54,295 bases of DNA from DASUBN01 sp035691665. GTDB taxonomy: Bacteria > Pseudomonadota > Gammaproteobacteria > Natronospirales > REEB76. A program made the translations under genes and the position numbers. Below are positions 41,431 through 51,346 of this stretch, piece after piece (the first letter of the stretch is position 1; every line of letters starts with the position of its first letter). The DNA lies in assembly GCA_035691665.1 (NCBI GenBank), contig DASSIS010000116.1:1-54295 (forward strand), given 5' to 3'. The notes beneath the pieces were generated by a model. The model had not been told where the DNA came from and searched no databases. It saw nothing but the letters and a program-made list of their open reading frames with translations.

Positions 41431-44400
41431 ATGAAGCCGGAAAGCGCCATACACACCGCGCCCGCGGACGTGCTGTTCAGTCTCATGGAGCAGACGGCGG
41501 GCTTCGTCGGCCAGGATTTCTTCCGGCATCTGGTGCGCAGCCTGGCCGTGACCCTCGATGCCGAATACGCCTTCGTCACCCAGCGCCTCCCCGACAACCC
41601 ACACCGCCTGAAGCTCGTGGCCGGCTGGCACGTGAACCACAGCGCCGGCGGCACGGGCGAGTTCGAAGTGGCGGGTTCGCCCGCCGAGCGGGTGCTGGCC
41701 GACGGCCGGCTCTGGGTGGAGAGCGACGCCGCTACCGCCTATCCCGAGGACCGCTGGCTGCGCAAGCATGGCGTGAACGCTTACTGCGCCGTGGCCATCC
41801 CCGGACTCGACAACCAGGCGGTGGGACACCTCGGCATCATGTCACGCCAGCCCTTCCAGGCCAGCGACGAGCTCTTCGACGCGTTGCGGGTGCTCGCGGC
41901 GCGCTGCGCCGGTGAGCTGCGCCGCCGCCGTCTCGACGATGTGCAGCGATTGGCTGCCGCCAAGTTCGCCACCGCCTTCCGCGCGGCTCCAGGCATCATC
42001 GCTATCTCCGACCTCGAGACCGGCAAGTTCACGGACGTGAACGCTGCCGTGGAGCGCATGCTGGGCTACAGCCCGGCCGAGATCATCGGCCGCACAGCCC
42101 TGGAGCTCGGCATCTGGGAATACCAGGAGGAACGCGAGGAGTTGCTGCAGGAGCTCAAGCTCAGCGGCCGGCTAGCCAACCGCGAAGTGCACCTCCTGGC
42201 GCGCTCCGGCGAGAAACGCCGCGGGCTCGCCTCCGCCGAGATGATCGAGATCGAAGGCCGGGCCCACGCGCTCACCGCGGTCTTGGATGTCACCGACTAC
42301 CGTACCGCGCTCGAGGCCCTGCACCAGCGCGACATCAGTTATCGCACCCTATTCAACACCGGCGCCGACGCCGTGGTGGTGTATCCCATCGACGACGCCG
42401 GCCGCGTGGCGGGCCCCTTCACCGAAGTGAACGACGCCGCCTGCGTGATGCTCGGTTACGGTCGCGACGAACTCCTGGAGGTCACACCTTCTTCCCTGAC
42501 CGAAGCGGAGAAGCTGCGTGAGGCCGGCGAAAGACTGCTCGTCTCCGGTTCGGCCGTCTTCGAGACCAGCCTGCGCACCAAGGACGGCGCTCAGCTCCCG
42601 GTGCAGGTACACGCCCGCCGCTTGGTGCACGACGGGCGCAACGCGGTGCTCGCCGTATACCACGACCAGCGCAGCAGCCTCCAGCAGGGAGACGCGCTGC
42701 AGGACGTGGAGCGCAAGTACACCAGCATCTTCCAGAACGCGGTCGAGGGCATCTACCAGTCGACGCCCGACGGCCGCATCATCCGCGCCAACAACTCCCT
42801 GGCTCGCATCATGGGCTACAACTCGCCGGAGGACCTGCTGGCGGAAGCCCCCAACGTCTCGCAGAGCACCTACCTGCGGCCCGAACGCCGCGTGGAGCTG
42901 CTGCAGATGCTGGAGCGCGAGGGCCACTACACCGATCAGGAATTCCAGCTGGTGCGCCGCGACGGCACGTCCATCTGGGTCAGTGATAACGCGCGGTTGG
43001 TACGCAGCAAGGAAGGCAAGGTCGAGTATTACGAGGGCACGCTGCAGGACATCACCCGCCGCAAGCAGGCGGAGGAAGGCCTGGCCCAGTCCGAGGAGAA
43101 ATACCGCACGCTCGTGGACATGAGCCAGGATGGGGTGTTCCTGAGCGAAGGCGGGAGCCTGGTGTACGTCAATCGCGCGCTCGCCGCGATGCTCGGCTAT
43201 AAGCCCGACGAGATGACCGGCCTCACCTTCACCGCGCTACTGGCGCCCGAGGACCAGGCGGCTAGCAAGGTATTCGTGGAGAGCCACGCCCTGCCTGCCG
43301 GCCACGAGTTGCACGAGCTGCGCCTCATGCACAAAGGCGGCAAGAAGCGAGTGACAGCCGCCATCACCATCGCCCACATCCCCTACCGTGGCAAGACCGC
43401 GGTGACGGGCACGGTGCGCGATGTGACCCTGCAGAAGCAGTCCGAGCAGGAGCTGGTACGCGGCGCTTATCACGACGCACTCACCGACCTTCCCAACCGC
43501 AGCTTCTTCATGGAGAAGGTGCAGCAGACGCTCGAGAACGTGGGCAAGCGCAGCAGCGACCGCTTCGCGGTGCTGTTCCTCGACCTAGACCGCTTCAAGC
43601 TCATCAACGACAGCCTAGGCCATTCCTTCGGCGACCGTGTGCTGGTGGCCATCGGACGGCGCCTGCGCGCCTGCCTGCGCCCCGCGGACCTCATCGCCCG
43701 CTACGGCGGCGACGAGTTCACCATCCTGGTGGAGAACGTCACGGGCCTGGACGACGCCACCGCCGTGGCGGACCGGGTGCACGAGGAGCTGGCCCGCGCC
43801 ATCACCGTGGACGGACACGACGTGTTCACCAACGCCAGCATCGGCATCGTGATGAGTGCCGCCCATTACAACCATCCCGACGAGATCCTGCGCGATGCGG
43901 ATACCGCCATGTACCGCGCCAAGGCGGCCGGCAAGGCCGGCTACGTGGTGTTCGACGACGCCATGCACGAGAGCGCCAAGGCCAACCTGCGCCTGGAGAC
44001 GGAACTCAGGCTCGCCCTGCAACGCGGCGAGTTCCGCGTTCACTACCAGCCAGTCATGGACCTCTCTGCCAACAAGCTGTCCGGCTTCGAGGCGCTGATC
44101 CGCTGGGACCACCCCACCCAGGGCCTGCTTGGCCCGGAGAAGTTCCTGGCTGTCGCTGAGGAGACCGGACTCATCATCCCCATGGGCTGGTGGGTGATGG
44201 AGACCGCCTGCGCCCAATTCGTGAAGTGGAAGAAGAAGTTCAAGCATATGGGCGAGGAGCTCACCATCAGCGTGAACATCGCCAACCGCCAGTTCGCCCA
44301 CTGGGTGCTGCCGCAGCGCGTGGCGCGGGTGCTGGACATCACGGGGCTCAAGGCCAAGAACCTGTGCCTGGAGATCACCGAGACGGTGTTCATGGATAAC

Positions 44401-44769
44401 CCGGACCTGGCCATCGAGACCATCGCGCGGCTCAAGTCCGTGGGCGTGAACCTGCAGATGGACGACTTCGGCACCGGCTATTCGTCGCTCTCCGCCCTGC
44501 GCCGCTTCAAGATCGACACCCTCAAGATCGACCGCTCCTTCATCACCGGCATCGAGCGCGCCCGGGCCGATCGCGCCATCGTGCGCACCATCACGGTGCT
44601 GGCCGCGGACCTCGGCATGGACGTGGTGGCGGAAGGTATCGAGAACACGCGCCAGGTGGAGCTGCTGCGCGCGCTCGGTTGCCGCAAGGGCCAGGGTTAC
44701 TTCTTCTCCAAGCCCATGTCCACGGGCGACGTGGAGAAGTACATGGCGGCGCTCGCCCCGCCTAAGTAA
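41431..44769 (+). CDS. GAF-PAS-GGDEF-EAL c-di-GMP sensor/turnover protein
   Basis: A 1112-residue sensor. An N-terminal GAF-like domain (about 10-165) is followed by four PAS domains (about 185-300, 305-420, 430-555, 565-685). The GGDEF domain is intact, with GGDEF at 759-763 and an I-site RPAD at 750-753. The EAL domain is intact, with EAL at 887-889 and DDFGTGYSSL downstream. It could both make and break c-di-GMP, but ligands for the sensory domains are unknown. No membrane segments are visible, so it is probably cytoplasmic. It ends 3 bases from the convergent symporter gene. Confidence 0.93.
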   Translation: MKPESAIHTAPADVLFSLMEQTAGFVGQDFFRHLVRSLAVTLDAEYAFVTQRLPDNPHRLKLVAGWHVNHSAGGTGEFEVAGSPAERVLADGRLWVESDAATAYPEDRWLRKHGVNAYCAVAIPGLDNQAVGHLGIMSRQPFQASDELFDALRVLAARCAGELRRRRLDDVQRLAAAKFATAFRAAPGIIAISDLETGKFTDVNAAVERMLGYSPAEIIGRTALELGIWEYQEEREELLQELKLSGRLANREVHLLARSGEKRRGLASAEMIEIEGRAHALTAVLDVTDYRTALEALHQRDISYRTLFNTGADAVVVYPIDDAGRVAGPFTEVNDAACVMLGYGRDELLEVTPSSLTEAEKLREAGERLLVSGSAVFETSLRTKDGAQLPVQVHARRLVHDGRNAVLAVYHDQRSSLQQGDALQDVERKYTSIFQNAVEGIYQSTPDGRIIRANNSLARIMGYNSPEDLLAEAPNVSQSTYLRPERRVELLQMLEREGHYTDQEFQLVRRDGTSIWVSDNARLVRSKEGKVEYYEGTLQDITRRKQAEEGLAQSEEKYRTLVDMSQDGVFLSEGGSLVYVNRALAAMLGYKPDEMTGLTFTALLAPEDQAASKVFVESHALPAGHELHELRLMHKGGKKRVTAAITIAHIPYRGKTAVTGTVRDVTLQKQSEQELVRGAYHDALTDLPNRSFFMEKVQQTLENVGKRSSDRFAVLFLDLDRFKLINDSLGHSFGDRVLVAIGRRLRACLRPADLIARYGGDEFTILVENVTGLDDATAVADRVHEELARAITVDGHDVFTNASIGIVMSAAHYNHPDEILRDADTAMYRAKAAGKAGYVVFDDAMHESAKANLRLETELRLALQRGEFRVHYQPVMDLSANKLSGFEALIRWDHPTQGLLGPEKFLAVAEETGLIIPMGWWVMETACAQFVKWKKKFKHMGEELTISVNIANRQFAHWVLPQRVARVLDITGLKAKNLCLEITETVFMDNPDLAIETIARLKSVGVNLQMDDFGTGYSSLSALRRFKIDTLKIDRSFITGIERARADRAIVRTITVLAADLGMDVVAEGIENTRQVELLRALGCRKGQGYFFSKPMSTGDVEKYMAALAPPK

Positions 44770-44772
44770 GCC

Positions 44773-46242
44773 TCAATCCCATCCCGGTTCCGAATATTCC
44801 TGCAACCGGGCTTGCGCCACCGGCTTCGTCCACAGGCTCACCCCCACCAGCATCAGCACGTTGGCCGCGAGGCCATAGATGCCTTCGTGAAGCGGCAGCG
44901 GTCGCCAGGCCGGCTCCAGCAGGAACACCATGTTCACGGCGATGCCCGCCAACAGCCCAGCCATGGCGCCGGCGGCCGTGGCCCGCTTCCAATAGAAGGT
45001 GGCGATGAGCGTGGGGAAGATCTGCGCCACGCCGCCGTAGGAACCCAACAGCAGTGCCACCAGCGAGATGTGAGAAGCCACCGCGAAATAATAGGCCGTG
45101 GCGGCCACCAACAGCACTAGGACGCGGATGAGGGCGCGTTCCAGCCTGTCACTCATGGGTCGGGGCCAGAACGGCATCAGCACATCGCGCACGCCCACGG
45201 TGCCGGCGGCGTGCATGATGGCGTCACCGGTGTGCATGGACGCGGCCAGCGTCCCGGCGGAAGCGAGCCCCACCAGCCAGGGCGAGAGCCCGGCGTGCTG
45301 CAGCATGAAGGGCAGGATCGTGTCCGCCTCCTTCACGTCCGCGAAGCGCAGCACGGCGCTGAAACCGATGATCAGGATCGGCACCATGAAGATCTGCATG
45401 GTGGGATAGAGCACCACCATGAGCTTGATGCTGCGGTCGTCCTTGGCCGCCATGCTGCGCATGAAGAAGTGCGGCCAGCAGCAGAAACCCAGCACCGAGA
45501 TGAGGATCGCGGAGCTGTAACCCCACCAATCCCAGGGGGCGCCGCTGCCGGTGAGGCCGGGCGGCACCAGCATGACGCCGTGCGGGCTCGCTGCGATGGC
45601 CTGGAACATGGCCTGCACGCCACCATAGAACTTCCAGGGCAGGTAGAGCCCGAATATCCAACCGATGGTCATCATGGCCAGCCCCATGAACACGCTGGTC
45701 CAACTCACGCCCATCATGCCGCTGTAGAGCACGTAGAACGTCACGATGCCATACGCCAGCAAGGCGCCCTGCCACTCCGGCAAGGCACCGCGGCTCGCCA
45801 CCGCGAGGATGAAGCCCACACCCTTGATCTGCAAGGTGAGGTATGGCACCAAGGCCACGAAGCTGAGCAGGGCCACCGTCACCTGCAGTGTCCGGCTGTC
45901 GAAGCGGTGACCCACGATCTCTGCCTGGGTGAAGAAACCGAGGCGTACGCCGAGACGGCGTGCTCTCGGCCCCAGGAAGTAGAACGGGATCATGCCGAAC
46001 ATGCCGTAGACCAGGATGTAGAACGCGGCTGCACCCCGGGAATACGCCCAGCCCGGACCGCCCAGGAAGGCGAAGGAGGAGAACACCGCGGCTCCCAGCA
46101 CGAAGTACAGCAGCACCGTGCTTAAGGTGCGGCCGCCGGCCACATACCCCGACACGCTCTTGGCGACGGACAGGCCCGGCACCATGCCGAGCAGCAAGGC
46201 GATGCCGAGATAGACGAGGCAGGGGATGAACTCAATCGGCAT
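44773..46242 (-). CDS. Sodium:solute symporter family protein
   Basis: An SSS-family permease of 489 residues with about 12-13 membrane segments. Family-type sequences include KSVSGYVAGGRTLSTVLLYF, LGGPGWAYSRGAAAFYILVYG and ASAGTLAASMHTGDAIMHAAG near the sodium-site region. The substrate is not deducible; acetate, pantothenate, proline or monocarboxylates are family possibilities. It overlaps the DUF3311 gene by 11 bases. That pairing is common for SSS permeases and suggests a small accessory subunit. Confidence 0.9.
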   Translation of the reverse strand: MPIEFIPCLVYLGIALLLGMVPGLSVAKSVSGYVAGGRTLSTVLLYFVLGAAVFSSFAFLGGPGWAYSRGAAAFYILVYGMFGMIPFYFLGPRARRLGVRLGFFTQAEIVGHRFDSRTLQVTVALLSFVALVPYLTLQIKGVGFILAVASRGALPEWQGALLAYGIVTFYVLYSGMMGVSWTSVFMGLAMMTIGWIFGLYLPWKFYGGVQAMFQAIAASPHGVMLVPPGLTGSGAPWDWWGYSSAILISVLGFCCWPHFFMRSMAAKDDRSIKLMVVLYPTMQIFMVPILIIGFSAVLRFADVKEADTILPFMLQHAGLSPWLVGLASAGTLAASMHTGDAIMHAAGTVGVRDVLMPFWPRPMSDRLERALIRVLVLLVAATAYYFAVASHISLVALLLGSYGGVAQIFPTLIATFYWKRATAAGAMAGLLAGIAVNMVFLLEPAWRPLPLHEGIYGLAANVLMLVGVSLWTKPVAQARLQEYSEPGWD

Positions 46243-46480
46243 GGCTGCCGTCCTTCCCCTTCCCCGCCGCCCGCATGTCGGCGCGGAACGTCAGCAGCAG
46301 CACGGCGAACACCGCCAACAGACAGAGCACGATCCAGGCGAGCCCGAAGGGGAGTCCGAAGAGATAGGGCTCGATGCGCGCCGCCGGCAGGTACCCCGGC
46401 CAGATGCAGAGCCCCAGGAGCAGCAGCACTAGGCCCAGGAAGAGCTTGTGCCGCCGCGGCACGCCGCCGGTCCGCTTCAT
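46232..46480 (-). CDS. DUF3311 small membrane protein
   Basis: An 82-residue protein with two hydrophobic segments (about 13-33 and 42-65), a LPFGLAWIVLCLL stretch and a charged tail (DMRAAGKGKDGSHAD). DUF3311 genes are regularly found just upstream of SSS-type symporters, as here, and a role in their activity or stability is inferred. It lies 22 bases beyond the propeller/GGDEF gene stop, on the same strand. Confidence 0.85.
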   Translation of the reverse strand: MKRTGGVPRRHKLFLGLVLLLLGLCIWPGYLPAARIEPYLFGLPFGLAWIVLCLLAVFAVLLLTFRADMRAAGKGKDGSHAD

Positions 46481-46502
46481 ATGATCCCCTTGTTCCTCTG
46501 GC

Positions 46503-49500
46503 TCAGGCTCTTTGCTTGTCTTGGGTCGCGCTCGCTACCCGGTTGCGGCCGCCGCGCTTGGCCGCGTACAAGGCGCGATCTGCCTCGTTGATCAGGGCCG
46601 CCACGCTCTCGGTGGTGGGTCCGGCGGTGGCCGCGCCGATGCTCACGGTGATGCGTATGTCCTCGGGCTGGCCCGGTATCCGCAGCTTCTCGACCGCCTC
46701 CCGCAGGCGCTCGGCGGTCTCATGGGCCAGCGCTGCCGAGGTCTCGGGCAGGAGCACCACGAACTCCTCGCCGCCGTAGCGGCCGATCACGTCCAGCTGC
46801 CGCAGGCTCGCCCGGCAGGTGCCGGCCAGGATGCGCAGCACCCGGTCGCCCATCTCGTGGCCATAGCTGTCGTTGATGGCCTTGAAGTGGTCCGCGTCCA
46901 TGAGCAGCACCGAGAGCTCGCGCCGGTAGCGCTGGCTGCGTTCGAACTCGGTCTCGGCCCGTTCTACGAAATGGCGGCGGTTGTAGAGCCGGGTCAAGCC
47001 GTCGGTGGTGGCCAGGTTCTCCAGCTCCTTGATGAGTTGGGCGTTGTCGAGCGCCACGCTCACCTGCTTCGCCATGGCGGCGGCGATGTCCACCTCCTGC
47101 TTGGCGATGGGTCGCGCCGGCTGCCCCACGATCAGCAGCCTGAAGCCGCCGTTGTTGGAGAGCATGGGTACCGCCAGGTAGTGGCCCTGGGCCTGCCCCT
47201 CGCCTCCCGGCACCAGCGTGGCCGCGTCCTCCGGCGAGAGCAGCCGCGGCTGTTTGCCCATGCGCAGGCGGGTGATGACGCCACCGTGCTGCGCCGGCCA
47301 TTGCTCGAAGTAATCCCGTTCCTCGGCGGTGATGCCGCGGGAGGCGATGAGCGAGAGATAGAGATCCCGATCCACGTAGAACAAGGCGCGCTCATAACGG
47401 ACGAAGCTGGTGAGGGCGTCGATGAGCTGTTCGCCGATGGCGCGTTCGTCACGCAACGAGGTCACGGACTGGATAAGGTTGTGGAGCGCTTCGGCCCACT
47501 GCCGCTTCTGGTGCTCGTTCTCCAGGTCGTGTTCGCGCTTGATGGACCGCTTGAACAGCGTGGAACCGAGCATGGTCAGCACGAAGATGGTGGCAGCGTA
47601 CAGGAGGTAGGCCCACCAGGTACGCCATGGCGGCGGCAACACCGTGATGTGCAGCACGCTGTCCGCGGTGGTCCAGACCCCGTCGTTGTCGGCGCCGCGC
47701 ACGTGCAGGCTGTATTCGCCGGGATCCAGGTTGGTATAGGTGGCGATGTGCCTGCCGTGCACGGTATGCCAGACACTATCGAAACCTTCCAGCTTGTAGG
47801 TGAAGCTGTTCATGGATGGCGCCACGTAGTCGAACACCGCGAACTCGAAGCTCAGGATGTTCTGGCGGTATTCCAGCTGCACGTCCGTCACCGGTTGGTC
47901 CTCTCGCAGCAAGGGCTGCTCCGCACCGAGCGCCGTGAAACGCGTGATCCCGACCTTGGGCGCATTCTCCCCATGCAGCAAGCGATCGGGATGGAAGGAA
48001 TTCATGCCATTGATACCGCCGAAGAACAGCTCGCCATCCGGAGCCGCATAGGCAGAGCCACCGTTGAACTCGGTGCTCTGCAGACCGTCGCTCACGCCAT
48101 AGTTGCGGAAGCTGCCAGCGGTGGGGTCGAGCCGCGAGAGACCGTAGTCCGTGCTCACCCAGATGCCGCCGGTGGCGTCGCCGAGCACGGTGTAGATGTC
48201 GTTATTGGGCAGGCCATCGGCCACGGAGTAGCGCTTGAACTTGCCGGTGTCCACGTCCATGCGGTTGAGGCCGCTGCCCGTGCCCAGCCATAGGTCGCCG
48301 CTCGCGTCCGTGTAGCAGGCGATGACGTCGCTATCGCTGATGGAGGTGTCGTCGCTGAGGTCAGTGCGATAGACGGTGAAATGGTCGTGCACCCCGTCGA
48401 AACGCCCGAGGCCGTTGGACGTGGCCACCCACAGCACCTTGCCCGGGGTTTCGCATACCTGCAGCACCTTGCCGTCCGGCAGGCTGTCGGCGCGGGCCGG
48501 ATCGTGGTCGAAGCGGCGGACCGCGCCGGTCTTCCGGTCGAAGAGCACGAGGCCGGCGGCCGTGGGCACCCAGAAGCGGTTGTCGCTGTCCTCGAAGAGA
48601 GACTCCACCACGTCGCCGTTCGGATCGCCGCCCGGACGCAGCAGATCGTAATGCACGAAGGCCTTGCGTCCCGGCGCGTAGCGGTACAGACCATAGTCCG
48701 CCCCCGCCCAGATCCCGCCCTGGCGGTCGGTGTAGACCATGGTCACCAGGGAATCCTCGCGCTGGGTGACCGGCCGGTCGCCCAACTCGTACTGCGTGTA
48801 ACGTCGTCGCGCCGGATCGAGGTGCGTCAAACCCTGGTCACTGCCGACCCATAGCCCGCCCGCGGCGTCCTCGCTCATGGACCACACTATGTTTCCGGCC
48901 AAGCTGTTGGCGTCCCCCTGGCGATGCCGGTAATAACCGAAAGCCCGGGTCTCGGGGTTATAGATGTCGGCGCCGCCGGTCTTGGTGCCGATCCAAAGCA
49001 GGCCGGTGCGGTCCCGATACAGGCTCTCCACTACATCGTCGCTGAGGCTCCCCACGTCCGCATCGTCGTGTCGGTAGCTGCTGAAGTGGCCAGTCTCCGG
49101 ATCATAGCGGCCGAGGCCGGCCGTATAAGTGCCCACCCAAACATTACCCTCGGGATCGTCCAGCAGTGCCTGCACGTTGTCATCAGGGATGGGGTCCGGC
49201 ACCGCGGCCGCATGCCGGTAGTAGACCTGCACCCTGCCGGCGGCATCCAGCAGCACCAGCCCACGGTCGCTGCCCACGTAGAGATGCCGGTCGGCGGTCT
49301 CCAGGATCGCCTGTACCGGCGCTTTCATGAACACCGCCTGCACGGCTTCGGATGCGTCCTCGGGCACATAGGCTTGCAAGGCCTGGGCCCGCGGATCCAG
49401 GTAATAGAGGCCTTGGGACGTCCCTACCCACAGACGCCCCCCCCGTCCCGCGTAGATCGCCAGTACGTCATTGGCATTGGGGCGTGCGGAAGGCACTCGG

Positions 49501-50123
49501 AAATGAGTGAAGCTGCCGTCCGGCTCCATCCGGTCGAGACCTTGAGCGGTACCCACCCATAGGCGTCCACTGCGGTCGATGCACAAGGCGTTTACGTTGT
49601 CATCGGCGAGGCTCGCGGGCTTGCCCGTCGCGTGCTGGAAATGGATGAAGCGTTCGCCGCCGAATTCCAGGCGATCGAGGCCCGAACCCAGGGTGCCGAT
49701 CCAGAGGGCGTGGTCGCCGATCGCGAGGGCATGGACGTTGTTGTCCGCCAGGGATCCCGGGTTCGCGGGGTCGTGGCGGTAGGTGATGAAGTTGTAGCCG
49801 TCGTAGCGTTGCAGGCCGTCCTGGGTTCCCAGCCACATATACCCCTGGGCGTCCTGCACCATGCCCTGCACGGAACTCTGGGACAGGCCGTCCTCGATAC
49901 CGATACGGCGGAAGCGCAGATTGGAACCCGGAGGGAAGGTGGACGTGCCTTCGGCGGCATGGATGCGCGGAGTACAGAAGCAGATGAGCAGGGCCGGCAG
50001 CAGGATGCGGAGCGCATCTCCTAGCCGTAGATATCCTCGACGATTTGGATGCAGGTCAGGCACGCTCACATCGCCCCAAACGCCTGGTTGAATGCGGCAG
50101 TTGCGGGCAGACCCGCCGGTCAC
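46503..50123 (-). CDS. Periplasmic two-component-regulator propeller / GGDEF diguanylate cyclase
   Basis: A 1206-residue membrane sensor. An N-terminal signal (about 38-58) is followed by two seven-blade-style propellers made of repeats such as GYMWLGTQDGLQRYDG, GRLWVGTAQGLDRM and GLLWIGTKTGGADIYNPET. Then come a Y_Y_Y-type domain (about 765-835), a membrane segment (about 843-862), a GAF-like domain and a GGDEF domain with G1117-G-E-E-F and I-site RQLD upstream. The GTG start at 50123 is provisional; a GTG at about residue 21 is an alternative. It resembles hybrid propeller sensors but ends in GGDEF rather than a kinase. Confidence 0.9.
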   Translation of the reverse strand: MTGGSARNCRIQPGVWGDVSVPDLHPNRRGYLRLGDALRILLPALLICFCTPRIHAAEGTSTFPPGSNLRFRRIGIEDGLSQSSVQGMVQDAQGYMWLGTQDGLQRYDGYNFITYRHDPANPGSLADNNVHALAIGDHALWIGTLGSGLDRLEFGGERFIHFQHATGKPASLADDNVNALCIDRSGRLWVGTAQGLDRMEPDGSFTHFRVPSARPNANDVLAIYAGRGGRLWVGTSQGLYYLDPRAQALQAYVPEDASEAVQAVFMKAPVQAILETADRHLYVGSDRGLVLLDAAGRVQVYYRHAAAVPDPIPDDNVQALLDDPEGNVWVGTYTAGLGRYDPETGHFSSYRHDDADVGSLSDDVVESLYRDRTGLLWIGTKTGGADIYNPETRAFGYYRHRQGDANSLAGNIVWSMSEDAAGGLWVGSDQGLTHLDPARRRYTQYELGDRPVTQREDSLVTMVYTDRQGGIWAGADYGLYRYAPGRKAFVHYDLLRPGGDPNGDVVESLFEDSDNRFWVPTAAGLVLFDRKTGAVRRFDHDPARADSLPDGKVLQVCETPGKVLWVATSNGLGRFDGVHDHFTVYRTDLSDDTSISDSDVIACYTDASGDLWLGTGSGLNRMDVDTGKFKRYSVADGLPNNDIYTVLGDATGGIWVSTDYGLSRLDPTAGSFRNYGVSDGLQSTEFNGGSAYAAPDGELFFGGINGMNSFHPDRLLHGENAPKVGITRFTALGAEQPLLREDQPVTDVQLEYRQNILSFEFAVFDYVAPSMNSFTYKLEGFDSVWHTVHGRHIATYTNLDPGEYSLHVRGADNDGVWTTADSVLHITVLPPPWRTWWAYLLYAATIFVLTMLGSTLFKRSIKREHDLENEHQKRQWAEALHNLIQSVTSLRDERAIGEQLIDALTSFVRYERALFYVDRDLYLSLIASRGITAEERDYFEQWPAQHGGVITRLRMGKQPRLLSPEDAATLVPGGEGQAQGHYLAVPMLSNNGGFRLLIVGQPARPIAKQEVDIAAAMAKQVSVALDNAQLIKELENLATTDGLTRLYNRRHFVERAETEFERSQRYRRELSVLLMDADHFKAINDSYGHEMGDRVLRILAGTCRASLRQLDVIGRYGGEEFVVLLPETSAALAHETAERLREAVEKLRIPGQPEDIRITVSIGAATAGPTTESVAALINEADRALYAAKRGGRNRVASATQDKQRA

Positions 50124-50146
50124 AAGATTATGTCGCAGTTCCCGTC

Positions 50147-50183
50147 AAAAAGCTTGCGGGGCCGGCTCGATGCCCGGCCCCGC
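50147..50183 (-). terminator. Rho-independent terminator of the DUF1993 gene
   Basis: On the minus strand GCGGGGCCGG/CCGGCCCCGC (10 bp, loop GCATCGAG) is followed by AAGC and five T residues. It lies 11 bases beyond the DUF1993 stop and should insulate it from the large GGDEF gene. Confidence 0.8.
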
Positions 50184-50194
50184 TACAGCGACGC

Positions 50195-50719
50195 TCAGGA
50201 GCGTTTCACGCCTTCCGGGTTGCCCATGAAGTCGCCCTTGCCGACTTCCACGCCGTTGTGGCGCAGGATGGCGTAGGCGGTGGTCACGTGGAAGTAGAAG
50301 TTCGGATAGACGTAGTCGAACAGGTAGCCCAGGCCCTGGAAGTGGCGCACGCCGGTGCGTTGCTGCAATTCGATCTTGCGGTCTTCGGAGCCGTCGACCT
50401 GTGCCGGCTTGATGCTTTGGATGTAGGCGATAGTCTTCTCGATCCGGGCATAGAGCTCGGCGAAGGTCTGCTCGTTGTCCTCGTACTTCGGCGGCTCGAG
50501 GCCGGCAAGGCGCGAGACACAACCCTTGGATTGGTCCGAGGCGATCTGGATCTGACGAGCCAGGGGGAACATGTCGGGTGCGAGCCGGCCGTTCACCAAC
50601 ACCGCCGGGTCGAACTTCTTGGCGAGGGCATGGGCCTCGCCCTTCTTGAGCACCGCGAGCAGGTTGGTGAGGACGTTGACGAAGGACACGGCCGAAGCCT
50701 GGTACATGGAAATCTGCAT
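50195..50719 (-). CDS. DUF1993 family protein
   Basis: A 174-residue soluble helical protein of the DUF1993 family (DinB-like four-helix fold inferred). Typical features are the N-terminal SMYQASAVSFVNVLTNLLAVLKKGEAHA, LFPLARQIQIASDQSKG-like block and the C-terminal YPNFYFHVTTAYAILRHNGVEVGKGDF. ATG 50719 is chosen; longer in-frame extensions from a TTG at 50842 run into the divergent promoter region. The function is unknown. Confidence 0.88.
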   Translation of the reverse strand: MQISMYQASAVSFVNVLTNLLAVLKKGEAHALAKKFDPAVLVNGRLAPDMFPLARQIQIASDQSKGCVSRLAGLEPPKYEDNEQTFAELYARIEKTIAYIQSIKPAQVDGSEDRKIELQQRTGVRHFQGLGYLFDYVYPNFYFHVTTAYAILRHNGVEVGKGDFMGNPEGVKRS

Positions 50720-50851
50720 GGCTGTCTCCGGTTGATGAGCGCGTGCATGTGTCATGGGGATGACACGGGCATGGATATAGAATGTCAGTAGCCTGGTGCC
50801 TGTGCGCCCTGAGCCGCCGGCGTTGTAACCGGCAAAACCCAAGGAACGACC

Positions 50852-51340
50852 ATGAAAATTCTAACCCAGACGCTGCTCTTGACGTGCTGCGCCCTCTTTC
50901 CTGCCCGTGCGGTGCTCGCGGATACCACCCCGGATTTCGACGTGCTCAAGAGCATGTCGGTAGCCGACTTCCGCGCCACGGGCCTCGACCACCTGAGCGA
51001 TGCCCAGATCAAGGCCCTCGATGTCTGGATCGCGGATTACCAGCGCAACCATGCGGGTACCTGCATGCCGGCCGCCAGCCCCGCGGCGACCGCGCCCGGT
51101 GCCGCACTGGCAGACACCACCGTCGTCGCGCATCTGGTGGGAAGCTTCCGGGGTTGGGGCGGGAGCACCACCTTCACGCTCGACAACGGCCAGGTATGGC
51201 AACAGGTGGACGACTCGGTGCTCGACGTGGGCGCCATCGAGCATCCCAAGGTCACCATCAAGAAGGGCCTGATCAGCGCCTATTACCTGTCGGTGGAAGG
51301 GGTACAGGACACGGTCGCGGTGCGGCGGGTGAAGCCTTGA
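50852..51340 (+). CDS. Exported protein of unknown function
   Basis: A 162-residue periplasmic protein with a signal peptide (about 1-23, ending VLA-DTT). A motif ADFRATGLDHLSDAQIKALDVWI (quoted in part) is seen: an F-x-x-x-GL-x-x-LS-x-x-x-x-x-AL-x-x-W-I line also found in other short gammaproteobacterial exported proteins. A beta-rich C-terminal part with SFRGWGGSTTFTLDNG and QQVDDSV follows. AAGGA precedes ATG 50852 by 6 bases. The function is unknown. It converges on the DUF188 gene with a 6-base gap. Confidence 0.75.
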   Translation: MKILTQTLLLTCCALFPARAVLADTTPDFDVLKSMSVADFRATGLDHLSDAQIKALDVWIADYQRNHAGTCMPAASPAATAPGAALADTTVVAHLVGSFRGWGGSTTFTLDNGQVWQQVDDSVLDVGAIEHPKVTIKKGLISAYYLSVEGVQDTVAVRRVKP

Positions 51341-51346
51341 GGCGTT

